Assembly: GCF_900105065.1 (NCBI RefSeq)
Contig: NZ_LT629749.1
Span: 1,612,001 to 1,676,000, forward strand
DNA from: Friedmanniella luteola
GTDB lineage: Bacteria; Actinomycetota; Actinomycetes; Propionibacteriales; Propionibacteriaceae
DNA: 64,000 nucleotides
Direction of reading: 5' to 3'
The position numbers were made by a program, and so were the translations under genes. The notes under the pieces were generated by a model that worked only from the letters and a program-made list of their open reading frames with translations, had not been told where the DNA came from and did no database searches. Position 1 is the first letter of the stretch. The number at the start of each line of letters is the position of its first letter. Shown in pieces: positions 1-8,574 of the stretch.

Positions 1-1419
1 CCGTACGCCGGGTACGCCCGCAACGCGGTGGCCCACCAGCGGGTCATGCGCAAGCACCAGGCGGCCAACGACTCGCTGCGCACCGTGGGCACGCTGGACA
101 CCCACGTGCAGCAGCGGGCGACCCGGGCCTGGGAGGCCGTGGTCAAGCTGGGCGAGACGAACGGCTACCGCAACGCGCAGGCGTCCGTGCTGGCCCCGAC
201 CGGGACCATCGGCTTCATGATGGACTGCGACACGACCGGCATCGAGCCGGACTTCTCGCTGGTCAAGTTCAAGAAGCTCGTCGGCGGTGGGTCCATGCAG
301 ATCGTCAACCAGACGATCCCGCGGGCGCTGCGGCGGATGGGCTACGCCACCGAGACCGTCGAGGCCATCGTCGAGTTCATCGCCGAGCGTGGCCACGTCA
401 TCGACGCCCCCGGCCTGAAGCCGGAGCACTACGAGGTGTTCGACACCGCGATGGGCGCCCGGGCCATCAAGCCCATGGGTCACGTACGGATGATGGCGGC
501 CGCCCAGCCGTTCCTGTCCGGCGCGATCTCCAAGACGGTCAACCTGCCCGAGACGGCCTCGGTCGAGGAGATCGCCGACGTCTACCTGCAGGGCTGGAAG
601 TACGGCCTCAAGGCGCTCGCCGTCTACCGCGACAACTGCAAGGTGGGTCAGCCGCTCAGCGACGGGGGCAAGAAGAAGGACGCGGCCCCGGTCGAGGCGG
701 CGGCCGCCGCCGAGCCGACCGTGGTCGAGAAGATCGTCTACCGGCCGACCCGCAACCGGCTGCCCAAGTCGCGGCCGAGCCGCACGACGTCCTTCTCCGT
801 GGGCGGCGCCGAGGGCTACATGACCTCGGGCTCCTACCCCGACGACGGCCTGGGCGAGGTGTTCCTCAAGCTCGGCAAGCAGGGCTCCACCCTGGCCGGC
901 GTGATGGACGCCTTCTCGATCGCGGTGTCCATCGGCCTGCAGTACGGCGTGCCGCTGGAGACCTTCGTGCAGAAGTTCACCAACCTGAAGTTCGAGCCGG
1001 CCGGTCTGACCGACGACTCCGACATCCGGATGGCGCAGTCGATCATGGACTACATCTTCCGCCGCCTGGCGCTGGACTACCTGTCCTTCGACGAGCGGTC
1101 CGAGCTGGGCATCTACACCGCCACCGAGCGGGCGCGTCAGGTCGAGACCGGGTCCTACCTGCCGGAGGAGGACGTCACCGAGGCCGACTCGCTCAAGAAC
1201 GACGCGGGCGACGAGGTCGACACCGACCTCCTCGACGAGCCGGACGTCGCCGTGGCGAAGCCCGCGCCGGCGACGGCCCGCACCACCTCGGAGCTGTTCG
1301 AGTCGCTCACCGGGACCAGCGTCGACGCGCCGCTGTGCCTGACCTGCGGCACGAAGATGCGGCCGAGCGGTTCCTGCTACGTCTGCGAGGGCTGCGGCTC
1401 CACCAGCGGCTGCAGCTGA
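1..1419 (+). CDS. nrdJ: Vitamin B12-dependent (class II) ribonucleotide reductase, C-terminal part
   Basis: This is the 3' end of a gene that begins upstream; the frame is open from base 1. The enzyme uses adenosylcobalamin to reduce ribonucleotides to deoxyribonucleotides for DNA synthesis in the cytoplasm. The visible part carries the end of the reductase barrel (for example LAPTGTIGFMMDCDTTGIEP and the MRM-like KPMGHVRMMAAAQPFLSGAISKTVN segment), an acidic linker, and a cysteine-rich tail (CLTCG...SCYVCEGCGSTSGCS). Such a zinc-ribbon-like tail is typical of actinobacterial NrdJ and supplies the reducing thiols. A strong hairpin follows 12 bases after the stop. The family call is firm; the N-terminal two thirds cannot be judged here. 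Confidence 0.95.
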   Translation, partial: PYAGYARNAVAHQRVMRKHQAANDSLRTVGTLDTHVQQRATRAWEAVVKLGETNGYRNAQASVLAPTGTIGFMMDCDTTGIEPDFSLVKFKKLVGGGSMQIVNQTIPRALRRMGYATETVEAIVEFIAERGHVIDAPGLKPEHYEVFDTAMGARAIKPMGHVRMMAAAQPFLSGAISKTVNLPETASVEEIADVYLQGWKYGLKALAVYRDNCKVGQPLSDGGKKKDAAPVEAAAAAEPTVVEKIVYRPTRNRLPKSRPSRTTSFSVGGAEGYMTSGSYPDDGLGEVFLKLGKQGSTLAGVMDAFSIAVSIGLQYGVPLETFVQKFTNLKFEPAGLTDDSDIRMAQSIMDYIFRRLALDYLSFDERSELGIYTATERARQVETGSYLPEEDVTEADSLKNDAGDEVDTDLLDEPDVAVAKPAPATARTTSELFESLTGTSVDAPLCLTCGTKMRPSGSCYVCEGCGSTSGCS

Positions 1420-1431
1420 CGTCGAGGCACC

Positions 1432-1470
1432 AGCACCGGCCCGGTCCCCTCGGGGGACCGGGCCGGTGCT
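1432..1470 (+). terminator. Strong intrinsic-type hairpin after nrdJ
   Basis: A perfect inverted repeat with 18-bp arms (left arm AGCACCGGCCCGGTCCCC) and a 3-base loop starts 12 bases after the nrdJ stop. It has no clear T-tract, which is common in high-GC actinobacteria. Confidence 0.85.
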
Positions 1471-1580
1471 CGTGGGGGGCTCACCGAGCAGGGTCGGGCC
1501 GCCACGTCGGCGCGCGACCCGGTCCAGCGATCGGGCGGGGCCGTTCCCCTGCGGTGACCGGACCCCCGAGGATGGGGCGC

Positions 1581-2987
1581 ATGGAGATCGCTGGCGACAC
1601 GCTGCAGAAGGCCCTGCGGATCAACCTCGACCCGCGCTGGTACGGGACGGTCGCCGAGATCGGGGCGGGCCAGGAGGTCGCCCGCTGGTTCTTCCGGGCG
1701 GGCGGGGCCGCGGGCACCATCGCCAAGTCGATGTCGGCGTACGACATGGCGGTCTCCGACGCCGTCTACGGCAAGTCCCAGCGCTACGTCTCCCTGGGTC
1801 GCCTGCAGGCGATGCTCGACTACGAGCTCGACCTCAACGTGGACCGGCTCTCCCACACCCGGGGTGACGACAGCTGCTTCTTCGCCTTCGCCGACACGGT
1901 GGTCGCCCGCAGCTACGCCGGCGGGAACGAGTGCCACGGCTGGATGGGCGTGCGCTTCCAGGCCCACCCGATGGACGAGCCGAACCAGATCGTCGTCCAC
2001 GTGCGGATGCTCGACGACGACGCCGGACTGCAGCAGGAAGCCCTCGGCATCGTCGGGGTGAACCTGCTGCACGCCGCGTTCTTCGAGCGCCAGGAGCCCG
2101 AGGAGATCGTCCAGCGCCTGCTGGACCGGCTGTCCACCGGGCGCATCGAGATCGACATGATCCAGTTCAAGGGGATCGAGTTCCGCCACGTCGACAACCG
2201 GCTGATGGCGCTGGAGCTGGTGCGCCTGGGTCTGTCGGGGGTGGCGATGTTCGGACCCGACCGGGAGGTCCTGCAGCCGAGCGAGGTGCTGCGCAAGCAC
2301 GCCGTGCTCGTCGAGCGCGGCAGCTTCCGCCCGCCCACCGTGGTGAACATCGACATGCTCGACTGCGCGCGGGAGAAGTTCCAGCAGGACCCCGCCGTCG
2401 CGGGCAAGCCCGTGCTGGCCCTGGCCGAGCTCTCGATGCGCAAACTCCTGGCCGGCGGCGCCGTCGACCGTCGGGACTTCCTCGCGCGCGCCGACCTGCT
2501 GGCCGCGTGCGGGATGACGGTGCTGATCTCCGACTACTTCGAGTACAACCGGCTGGCCCAGTACCTGGCCGCCCGCACGACCGAGCGGATCGGGATCGTC
2601 ATGGGGGTCCCCAGCCTGGCCGACCTCTTCGACGAGTCCAACCACACGCAGATGCAGGGCGGCCTCCTCGAGAGCCTGGGCCGGCTGTTCAAGAACGACC
2701 TCAAGCTGTTCGTCTACCCGATGAGGCGGCCCGAGGACGGTGCGGTCGTCACCGTCGAGGACCTCGACGTCGGTCATGGCACCCAGCTGCTCTTCGACTA
2801 CCTGGCCCAGCGCGGCAGCTTCGTCCACCTCGACCAGTTCAAGCCGGAGTACCTGCCGATCCTGTCGCGCGACGTGCTGCGCCGGATCGCCTGCGGCGAC
2901 CAGGCGTGGGAGCCCATGGTGCCGGCGGCCGTCGCCGAGCTGATCAAGAAGCGGGCCTTCTTCGAGTACCGCGAACCGGCCGGCTGA
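1581..2987 (+). CDS. Conserved hypothetical protein, 468 aa
   Basis: I do not recognise a domain of known function with certainty. The product is a soluble, evenly coded protein with no signal peptide or membrane helix. It opens MEIAGDTLQKALRINLDP and contains a repeated style of region around DRLSTGRIEIDMIQFKGIEF. Proteins of this type in databases often carry unreliable automatic names, so none is used here. The start at 1581 is preferred because GAGG lies 9 bases upstream; an in-frame ATG at 1572 directly abuts that GAGG. The frame stays open further upstream, but that extension overlaps nrdJ and its terminator and is low-complexity. The gene stands alone between the nrdJ terminator and the convergent ABC operon. 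Confidence 0.7.
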   Translation: MEIAGDTLQKALRINLDPRWYGTVAEIGAGQEVARWFFRAGGAAGTIAKSMSAYDMAVSDAVYGKSQRYVSLGRLQAMLDYELDLNVDRLSHTRGDDSCFFAFADTVVARSYAGGNECHGWMGVRFQAHPMDEPNQIVVHVRMLDDDAGLQQEALGIVGVNLLHAAFFERQEPEEIVQRLLDRLSTGRIEIDMIQFKGIEFRHVDNRLMALELVRLGLSGVAMFGPDREVLQPSEVLRKHAVLVERGSFRPPTVVNIDMLDCAREKFQQDPAVAGKPVLALAELSMRKLLAGGAVDRRDFLARADLLAACGMTVLISDYFEYNRLAQYLAARTTERIGIVMGVPSLADLFDESNHTQMQGGLLESLGRLFKNDLKLFVYPMRRPEDGAVVTVEDLDVGHGTQLLFDYLAQRGSFVHLDQFKPEYLPILSRDVLRRIACGDQAWEPMVPAAVAELIKKRAFFEYREPAG

Positions 2988-3014
2988 GGGGCTCGGCCGG
3001 CTCCGGCCCGCGGC

Positions 3015-3530
3015 TCACCCCGTCGGCGGCCCCGGGGCGGGCCCGCGGCGCACGTCGGTCCCCGCTCGGCGCCGGTCCGGCCGCTGTTGGTGCCACTCCT
3101 CCAGCAGCTCGGGCATCCGCCGCTCGAAGAACCGGAAGAAGTCGACCATCTCCTCGATCCGGTCCCGGGCGGCGGAGTCCTCGCCCATCCGCGCGGCCGC
3201 GGCGGCCAGCAGCTCCGTCAGGTTGCGGTAGAGCCCCGGCCGGGTGAGCGTCGCCGTGTACCAGGGGCTGTGGGGCAGCGTGTAGACGTGCCGCCGGGAA
3301 CCCGGCAGCGTCCCGGCCCGGATGAAGCCGAGCGTGCCCAGGTATCGGACGGCCCCGGAGATCGCGGCCGGGCTGGCGGTGAGTCGGGTGGCCAGCTCCT
3401 CCGCGGTCAGCCGGCCCTCCTCGCTGGCCGTCAGCGCCATGATCACCCGGGCCGGCATGGCCGGGAACCCCTGGTGGGCCAGCTCCGTGGCGGCGCCGGC
3501 CAGGAGCTCGGTGGGTGGCTCGGCGGTCAC
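3015..3530 (-). CDS. MarR/GbsR-like winged-helix transcriptional regulator
   Basis: A 171-aa DNA-binding regulator, last gene of a three-gene operon with an ABC exporter. Residues about 15-80 form a winged helix (PARVIMALTASEEGRLTAEE, then LATRLTASPAAISGAVRYL and LGFI), followed by a helical C-terminal region (DRIEEMVDFFRFFERRMPEL) typical of GbsR/MarR-type repressors. The GTG start at 3530 overlaps the permease stop by four bases (GTGA), implying translational coupling. The long upstream extension of this frame is only a shadow of the permease gene. The likely role is control of its own exporter operon, possibly in response to an exported compound; the ligand is unknown. Confidence 0.85.
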   Translation of the reverse strand: MTAEPPTELLAGAATELAHQGFPAMPARVIMALTASEEGRLTAEELATRLTASPAAISGAVRYLGTLGFIRAGTLPGSRRHVYTLPHSPWYTATLTRPGLYRNLTELLAAAAARMGEDSAARDRIEEMVDFFRFFERRMPELLEEWHQQRPDRRRAGTDVRRGPAPGPPTG

Positions 3531-5128
3531 GCGGTGAGGTCCCGCCGACGCAGGGCCAGGGCGGCCGCGCCGGCGAGAGCCAGCGCGACCAGGGTCATCG
3601 CGACGAGCGGGGACCAGTCCTGGACGGGCAGCGTCGGCAGGTGGCTGAAGGGGCTCAGGGTCCGGGCCGGGTCGGGCAGCCCCAGCAGCAGCCCGAAGAC
3701 GCCGCCGGCCACCGCCAGGCCGAAGAGCGCCCAGGACGTCGCGGCCGCCCACCGGGGCAGCACCGCCACGAGGGCGGACCCCAGGCCGACGAAGACGAGG
3801 GCCGCCGGCAGCCCGGCGAAGGCCTGCCGGGCGGCCAGCGAGGCGTGCGCGCCGTCCCCGAGGACCGCGAAGCCCAGGGCGGCCGTGACGGACACCCCGG
3901 CCAGCACGGCGAGGGCCGCCAGCCCGCCGAGGACCAGCCCGTCGACCAGCCAGCGCGCCCGCGAGACCGGACCGGCGAGCACCAGCTCGACCGTCCCGTC
4001 GGTCTCCTCGGAGCGCATCCGCAGCACGGACTGCAGTCCGGCGGCGGCGGCCAGCACCCCCACGAGGCTGAGGATCGCGGTCAGGAAGACCCCGACCAGG
4101 TCGCCGCCGGCGCCCGACGCCAGGCTGGCCAGCACCGCCCGGACCTGGGCGTTGTCGAGGGTCGCGTCGGCGACCGCCCGCGACAGCGAGCCGGTCGCCA
4201 GACCGAGCACCGCGGCGCCGGCCGCCCAGCCGAGCACGGCCGGCCACTGCAGCCGCCACGCCAGCCCGAGCCCGCTGCGGAGCCCGGGGCCGGCGGCGGC
4301 CCGACCGGTCCGCTGCGGGAGCAGGCTCTGGCCGAGGTCGCGGCGGGCCTGCAGCCGGAGCGCGACGGCGCCGGTGGAGGCCCCCAGCGCCAGGCCCAGC
4401 AGCAGGGGGGTCGGCCGGTCGGCGGTGAAGGCGAAGGTCTGCTCGCCCCAGCCGATGGGGGACAGCCACGACGGCCAGGCGGCCCGGGTGGTCAGCCGGT
4501 CCAGGTCCACCCGGCCCAGGGCGTCGCCGGCCGCGCGCAGCAGGTAGGCGGCCCCGACCACCGCGCCGGCCAGGCCGTTCGCGGACCGCGACGTCGGCGC
4601 GAGCTGGTTCACGAGCAGGCCGAGGCCGAGGAAGGCGAAACCCGTGACGCCGAGGGCGGCACCGGCGAGGAGGGCGCCCGCCGGCGGCAGCCCGAGGACC
4701 GTGAAGCCGGCCGCGGCGACGGCGGCGACCACGACGTCGACCGCGGTGCCCAGCACCCAGGTGGCGCTCACCGACGCCGTCCGCCCCACGGGGGCGGCGA
4801 GCAGCAGCTCGCTGCGACCGCGCTCCTCGTCCCCGCGCCCGTGCCGGGTGGCCAGGAAGGTGTTGAGCAGCGCGACCACGACCGCGATCCAGGAGAACAG
4901 CTGGAAGAACAGCAGGGAGCCCTCACCCGGCCCGTTGGGCACGCCGCGGAAGGCGAGCAGGGCCGGCGTCACCAGGGCCAGCCGCAGCAGCGGAGCCCGG
5001 TCGGCCTCGGTGGGGAACTCGGCGAGCACCGTCCGACCGGTGACGACGACCAGGAGCCCGATGGCCAGCACCCAGATCAGGAGCTGGCGTCGGTCGCGCC
5101 GGGCGCGGAAGCGCAGCAGGTGCGTCAC
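3527..5128 (-). CDS. ABC transporter permease (polyketide/antibiotic exporter type)
   Basis: A 533-aa integral membrane protein with about twelve hydrophobic segments in two similar halves (for example LLIWVLAIGLLVVVTGR near the N-terminus and LVAMTLVALALAGAAALAL near the C-terminus). This two-half ABC-2 architecture is typical of actinobacterial permeases annotated as TnrB3/polyketide antibiotic exporters. It would form the membrane pore for the ATPase encoded just upstream. The GTG start at 5128 overlaps the ATPase stop (GTGA), and its own stop overlaps the regulator start, so all three genes are translationally coupled. The substrate cannot be read from the sequence. Confidence 0.88.
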   Translation of the reverse strand: MTHLLRFRARRDRRQLLIWVLAIGLLVVVTGRTVLAEFPTEADRAPLLRLALVTPALLAFRGVPNGPGEGSLLFFQLFSWIAVVVALLNTFLATRHGRGDEERGRSELLLAAPVGRTASVSATWVLGTAVDVVVAAVAAAGFTVLGLPPAGALLAGAALGVTGFAFLGLGLLVNQLAPTSRSANGLAGAVVGAAYLLRAAGDALGRVDLDRLTTRAAWPSWLSPIGWGEQTFAFTADRPTPLLLGLALGASTGAVALRLQARRDLGQSLLPQRTGRAAAGPGLRSGLGLAWRLQWPAVLGWAAGAAVLGLATGSLSRAVADATLDNAQVRAVLASLASGAGGDLVGVFLTAILSLVGVLAAAAGLQSVLRMRSEETDGTVELVLAGPVSRARWLVDGLVLGGLAALAVLAGVSVTAALGFAVLGDGAHASLAARQAFAGLPAALVFVGLGSALVAVLPRWAAATSWALFGLAVAGGVFGLLLGLPDPARTLSPFSHLPTLPVQDWSPLVAMTLVALALAGAAALALRRRDLTA

Positions 5129-6030
5129 CGGACCTCCTGGAGGGCTGGTGCCGTCCCGTAGTGGCGCAGGAAGAGCTCCTCCAGCGACGGCGGCGACACC
5201 GTCAGGCCGGAGGCCCCGGACCGGCCGAGCGTGGCCAGCACCGCGTCCAGGGCGTCGTCGTCGGCGTCGAACACCAGCTGGCCGGCCTCTCGGTGCAGAC
5301 CGTGCACCCCCGGCAGCGCCGCGATCTCCGCCTCCCCGGCCGACGTTCCGACGCGGAAGGTGCTGCGCCGGAGGTGCCGGAGGTCGCTCAGCGCCCCGGT
5401 CTCCACCGTCACCCCGGCCCGGACGATGGTGACCCGGTCGCACAGCTGCTCGACCTCGCTCAGGATGTGGCTGGAGAGCAGCACGGTCGCCCCGTCGTCC
5501 CGCACCCGCTCGACCTCACGGCGGAACACCGACTCCATCAGCGGGTCGAGTCCGCTGGTCGGCTCGTCGAAGAGGTAGAGCGCGGCCGGACGGGCGAGAG
5601 CCGCCACCAGGACCACCTTCTGCCGGTTGCCCTTGGAGTAGGCGCGGCCCAGCTGGCGGGGGTCAAGCTCGAAGTCGGCCAGCAGCCGCCGCCGCAGCGC
5701 GGGGTCGGCGCCGCCGCGCAGGGCGGCGAGGAGGTCGATCATCTCGCCGCCGCTCAGGTTGGGCCACAGGCTGACGTCGCCGGGGACGTAGGCCAGGTCC
5801 GCGTGCACGGCCACCGCGTCCCGCCAGGGGTCGCGTCCCAGCACCCGCGCCGTGCCGGCGTCGGGGTGCAGCAGGCCCAGCAGGACCCGGAGGGTGGTGG
5901 ACTTCCCGGCTCCGTTGGGGCCGAGGAAGCCGTGGACCTCGCCCGCGGTGACGGAGAGGTCGAGCCCGTCGAGCGCGCGCCGGCGCCCGAACTTCTTCAC
6001 GAGGCCCGCGGCCTCGATCACTGCTGCCAT
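5125..6030 (-). CDS. ABC transporter ATP-binding protein
   Basis: A 301-aa nucleotide-binding subunit that energises export through the adjacent permease. It shows Walker A (GPNGAGKST, about residues 38-46), a signature region (YSKGNRQKV), Walker B with the catalytic glutamate (LYLFDEPTSGLD) and the switch histidine (LLSSHILSEVEQLCDRV). The C-terminal extension ending in SLEELFLRHYG is characteristic of the DrrA/NatA-type drug and antibiotic exporter group. It is the first gene of the operon; the promoter should lie in the about 70-bp gap before 6101. Confidence 0.95.
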   Translation of the reverse strand: MAAVIEAAGLVKKFGRRRALDGLDLSVTAGEVHGFLGPNGAGKSTTLRVLLGLLHPDAGTARVLGRDPWRDAVAVHADLAYVPGDVSLWPNLSGGEMIDLLAALRGGADPALRRRLLADFELDPRQLGRAYSKGNRQKVVLVAALARPAALYLFDEPTSGLDPLMESVFRREVERVRDDGATVLLSSHILSEVEQLCDRVTIVRAGVTVETGALSDLRHLRRSTFRVGTSAGEAEIAALPGVHGLHREAGQLVFDADDDALDAVLATLGRSGASGLTVSPPSLEELFLRHYGTAPALQEVR

Positions 6031-6100
6031 GCTCCGGACGGTACGCCGGATTCAGGAAGTTGTGAATGTTCTGCAGGTCACAGCCTGCCCGCCGGCGTGG

Positions 6101-6532
6101 TCACCCCGCCACGACGCCCTTCGTCACCAGGAAGCACGCGTAGCTGCGGGTGTCGCCGGTGAGGACGACGGCGAACGCGCCCCTGGCCTGCTGGTAGAAG
6201 GCTGTCCGTTCCAGGGGGGCCACGTCGACCTCACGGCCCTCGGTGGTGGCGAGGGCCTGCCCGAACGAGGCGTGGGCCCCGACGGCCGCGCCGGGGTCGC
6301 CGTCCGGGGCCATGGCGAAGACCGCCGGCTCGACGGCCCGGTCGACGGGCAGCAGGGCGCCGATCGCCGTGATGGCCTCGTCGATGCCGACGCCGGCGAG
6401 CGGCAGGACGCGGCCGTGCAGGGCGTGGGCCGGGTAGTTCGCGTCGCCCACCGCGAGCGTGTCGCCGTGACCCATCGCGGCGAGCGCCCAGAGGAGGTCG
6501 GGGGTGAGGACGGGAGGGATGGTCTTGAGCAT
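6101..6532 (-). CDS. RbsD/FucU family sugar mutarotase
   Basis: A 143-aa cytoplasmic protein of the RbsD/FucU family, which interconverts anomers of ribose or fucose. It begins MLKTIPPVLTPDLLWALAAM and has the family hallmark GHGDTLAVGDANYP, with the catalytic histidine at position 22 and aspartate in GDAN. It ends with the conserved aromatic/active-site strand DTRSYACFLVTKGV. The length is as expected for the family. An AAGGA Shine-Dalgarno sequence sits upstream of the ATG at 6532. No sugar kinase or transporter adjoins it, so its pathway is not evident; FucU rather than RbsD is suggested by length and the GHGD motif, with moderate certainty. Confidence 0.88.
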   Translation of the reverse strand: MLKTIPPVLTPDLLWALAAMGHGDTLAVGDANYPAHALHGRVLPLAGVGIDEAITAIGALLPVDRAVEPAVFAMAPDGDPGAAVGAHASFGQALATTEGREVDVAPLERTAFYQQARGAFAVVLTGDTRSYACFLVTKGVVAG

Positions 6533-6697
6533 CGGACGCGGGTCCTTTCTCGGTGGCGCAGCGGGGGTGGCGCGGGGGACCGCGCACCGGCCCAGTGTCC
6601 TGCCGCAGGGCAGGTGTTCGTGCACCTGCCGAGCCCGGCCCCGGTGGCTAGCGTCGGGAGCCGGGGCGAGGTCCGCCCCGCCTCGAGGGGGAGTGCC

Positions 6698-8080
6698 ATG
6701 ACCATCACCGACGACCTGCACGCGCAGCTGACCGGGTTCCAGGGACCCGTCACCAGCCGGGGGGACCGCGACTACGACGCCGCTCGCAGCGTCTACAACG
6801 CCATGATCGACAAGTCGCCGCTCATGGTCGCCCGGGCCCGGACGACGGCGGACGTCGCCCTCGCGGTGGAGGTCGCCCGTCGGGACGGGCTGCTCCTCGC
6901 CGTCCGGGGTGGCGGCCACAACGGCGGCGGCCTCGGCACCTGCGACGACGGGCTCGTCCTCGACCTCGGTGACCTGGACAGCGTCGAGGTCGACGCGGAG
7001 GCCCGGACGGCGACCGTCGGCGGGGGCTGCACCTGGGGACAGGTGGACGCGGCGACCGGTGCCCACGGCCTGGCCACCCCGAGCGGCATCATCTCCACGA
7101 CCGGCGTCGGCGGGCTCACCCTGGGCGGCGGGCTCGGGCACCTGACCCGCGCGTTCGGCCTCACCATCGACAACCTGCTGGGCGCCGACGTCGTGCTGGC
7201 GGACGGCCGTCAGGTCCGGGCCAGCGCCACGTCCGAGCCCGACCTCTTCTGGGCCCTGCGCGGCGGGGGCGGCAACTTCGGCGTGGTCACCTCCTTCACC
7301 TTCGCGCTGCACGACGTCTCCCGGTTCGTCGGCGGGCCCACGTTCTGGGCCGTCGAGCAGAGCGAGCAGGTGCTGGCCGCCTACCGCGAGTTCCTGCCCT
7401 CCGCACCGCGGACCCTGAACGGGTTCTTCGCCTACACCCAGGTCCCGCCGGCGCCGCCCTTCCCCGAGGAGCTGCACCTGCGGCCCGTCTGCGCCGTGGT
7501 CTGGGCCCACGTCGGCGACGAGGACGCGGCGCGTGCGGCCATGGCGCCGTTCCTCGACAGCCTGCCCGCGCCGCTGCTGCACGGGGTCGGCGCCCTCCCG
7601 CACGCCGGGCTCCAGTCCGCGTTCGACGCCCTCTACCCGCGCGGGCAGCAGTGGTACTGGCGGGCTGACTTCGTCCGCGAGATCCCCGACGAGGCCATCG
7701 CGATCCACCACGACTTCGGCAGCCGGCTGCCGACCTTCCAGTCGACGATGCATCTGTACCCGATCGACGGCGCCGCTCACGACGTCGGGCCCTCCGACAC
7801 CGCGTGGGGCTACCGGGACGCCACCTGGGGCTCGGTGTTCGCCGGGGTCGGTCCCGAGCCGGCGGACGCGCCCGCGGTCCGGCGCTGGTCGGTGGACTAC
7901 TTCGAGGCGCTGCACCCCTACTCCGCCGGCGGTGCCTACGTGAACATGATGATGGACGAGGGCCCGGAGCGGGTCCGGGCCAGCTACGGCCGCAACTACG
8001 AGCGGCTGGCCGCGGTCAAGGCCCACTACGACCCGGACAACCTCTTCCGGGTGAACCAGAACATCCCCCCGGCCGGCTGA
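6698..8080 (+). CDS. FAD-binding oxidoreductase with berberine-bridge (BBE) domain
   Basis: A 460-aa flavoprotein of the vanillyl-alcohol-oxidase/BBE superfamily, which oxidises sugars, alcohols or alkaloid-like compounds with O2. The FAD-binding half (about residues 35-210) contains RGGGHNGGGLG with the histidine expected to bind FAD covalently, then GGGCTWGQVD and TGVGGLTLGGGLGHL. The C-terminal BBE segment reads YVNMMMDEGPERVRASYG and PDNLFRVNQNIPP. The cysteine of bicovalent members (just before VGIGG) is replaced by threonine (ISTTGVGG), so single covalent attachment is inferred. The ATG at 6698 follows GAGGGGGA. The gene is divergent from the mutarotase; the substrate is unknown. Confidence 0.9.
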   Translation: MTITDDLHAQLTGFQGPVTSRGDRDYDAARSVYNAMIDKSPLMVARARTTADVALAVEVARRDGLLLAVRGGGHNGGGLGTCDDGLVLDLGDLDSVEVDAEARTATVGGGCTWGQVDAATGAHGLATPSGIISTTGVGGLTLGGGLGHLTRAFGLTIDNLLGADVVLADGRQVRASATSEPDLFWALRGGGGNFGVVTSFTFALHDVSRFVGGPTFWAVEQSEQVLAAYREFLPSAPRTLNGFFAYTQVPPAPPFPEELHLRPVCAVVWAHVGDEDAARAAMAPFLDSLPAPLLHGVGALPHAGLQSAFDALYPRGQQWYWRADFVREIPDEAIAIHHDFGSRLPTFQSTMHLYPIDGAAHDVGPSDTAWGYRDATWGSVFAGVGPEPADAPAVRRWSVDYFEALHPYSAGGAYVNMMMDEGPERVRASYGRNYERLAAVKAHYDPDNLFRVNQNIPPAG

Positions 8081-8163
8081 GGCGTCCTCGGACGGGGGCG
8101 TCCACAGCAGACCCACAGGCGGCTGAGGGCTCGCCGAGATCCTCCACCGGCAGGATCGTCGAC

Positions 8164-8574
8164 ATGAGCGAGCAGACGACGACGGGTGCGCCGGGTCCGT
8201 GGCGCAGCGGGTCCCGCTGGGAGCCGCTGACCGGTCCTGCGGAGGCCGCCGTCCGGGCGGCGCCCGGGACCGGAACGGGCACCCGGGGCCGTCGTCCCTC
8301 GCGGCTGCTGGTGCTGCTGTTCTCGGTGCTGGCCCTCGGGGGCGGGGCCGGCGGTCTGGCGGCCGCCCGGTCGTCCGCGCCGACGCCGGACCCCGTCCCG
8401 GCGGTGCCCGCCGCGGCCGCGCCCGGCGAGCGGGGCGACCAGCCGGTGGGCGGCCGTGACCACCGCGGCGGGTCGGGCCGCCACGGCGGTCCCGATGTCG
8501 GCGACGGCTGGGCCTCCGGCGACGACAGCGGCTCCGGCCACCCGCAGGACGGTTCCGCCGGGGTGGGGGCATGA
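8164..8574 (+). CDS. Small membrane protein heading the flavin electron-transfer operon
   Basis: A 136-aa protein with a charged N-terminus, one membrane span (about residues 47-68, LLVLLFSVLALGGGAGGLAAA) and a low-complexity Pro/Ala then Gly/Asp/His-rich exported tail. I recognise no domain. Its stop overlaps the start of the ferric-reductase-like gene (ATGA), so it is the first gene of a four-gene operon. A histidine- and aspartate-bearing tail near a redox module could bind a metal, but that is speculation. Confidence 0.65.
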   Translation: MSEQTTTGAPGPWRSGSRWEPLTGPAEAAVRAAPGTGTGTRGRRPSRLLVLLFSVLALGGGAGGLAAARSSAPTPDPVPAVPAAAAPGERGDQPVGGRDHRGGSGRHGGPDVGDGWASGDDSGSGHPQDGSAGVGA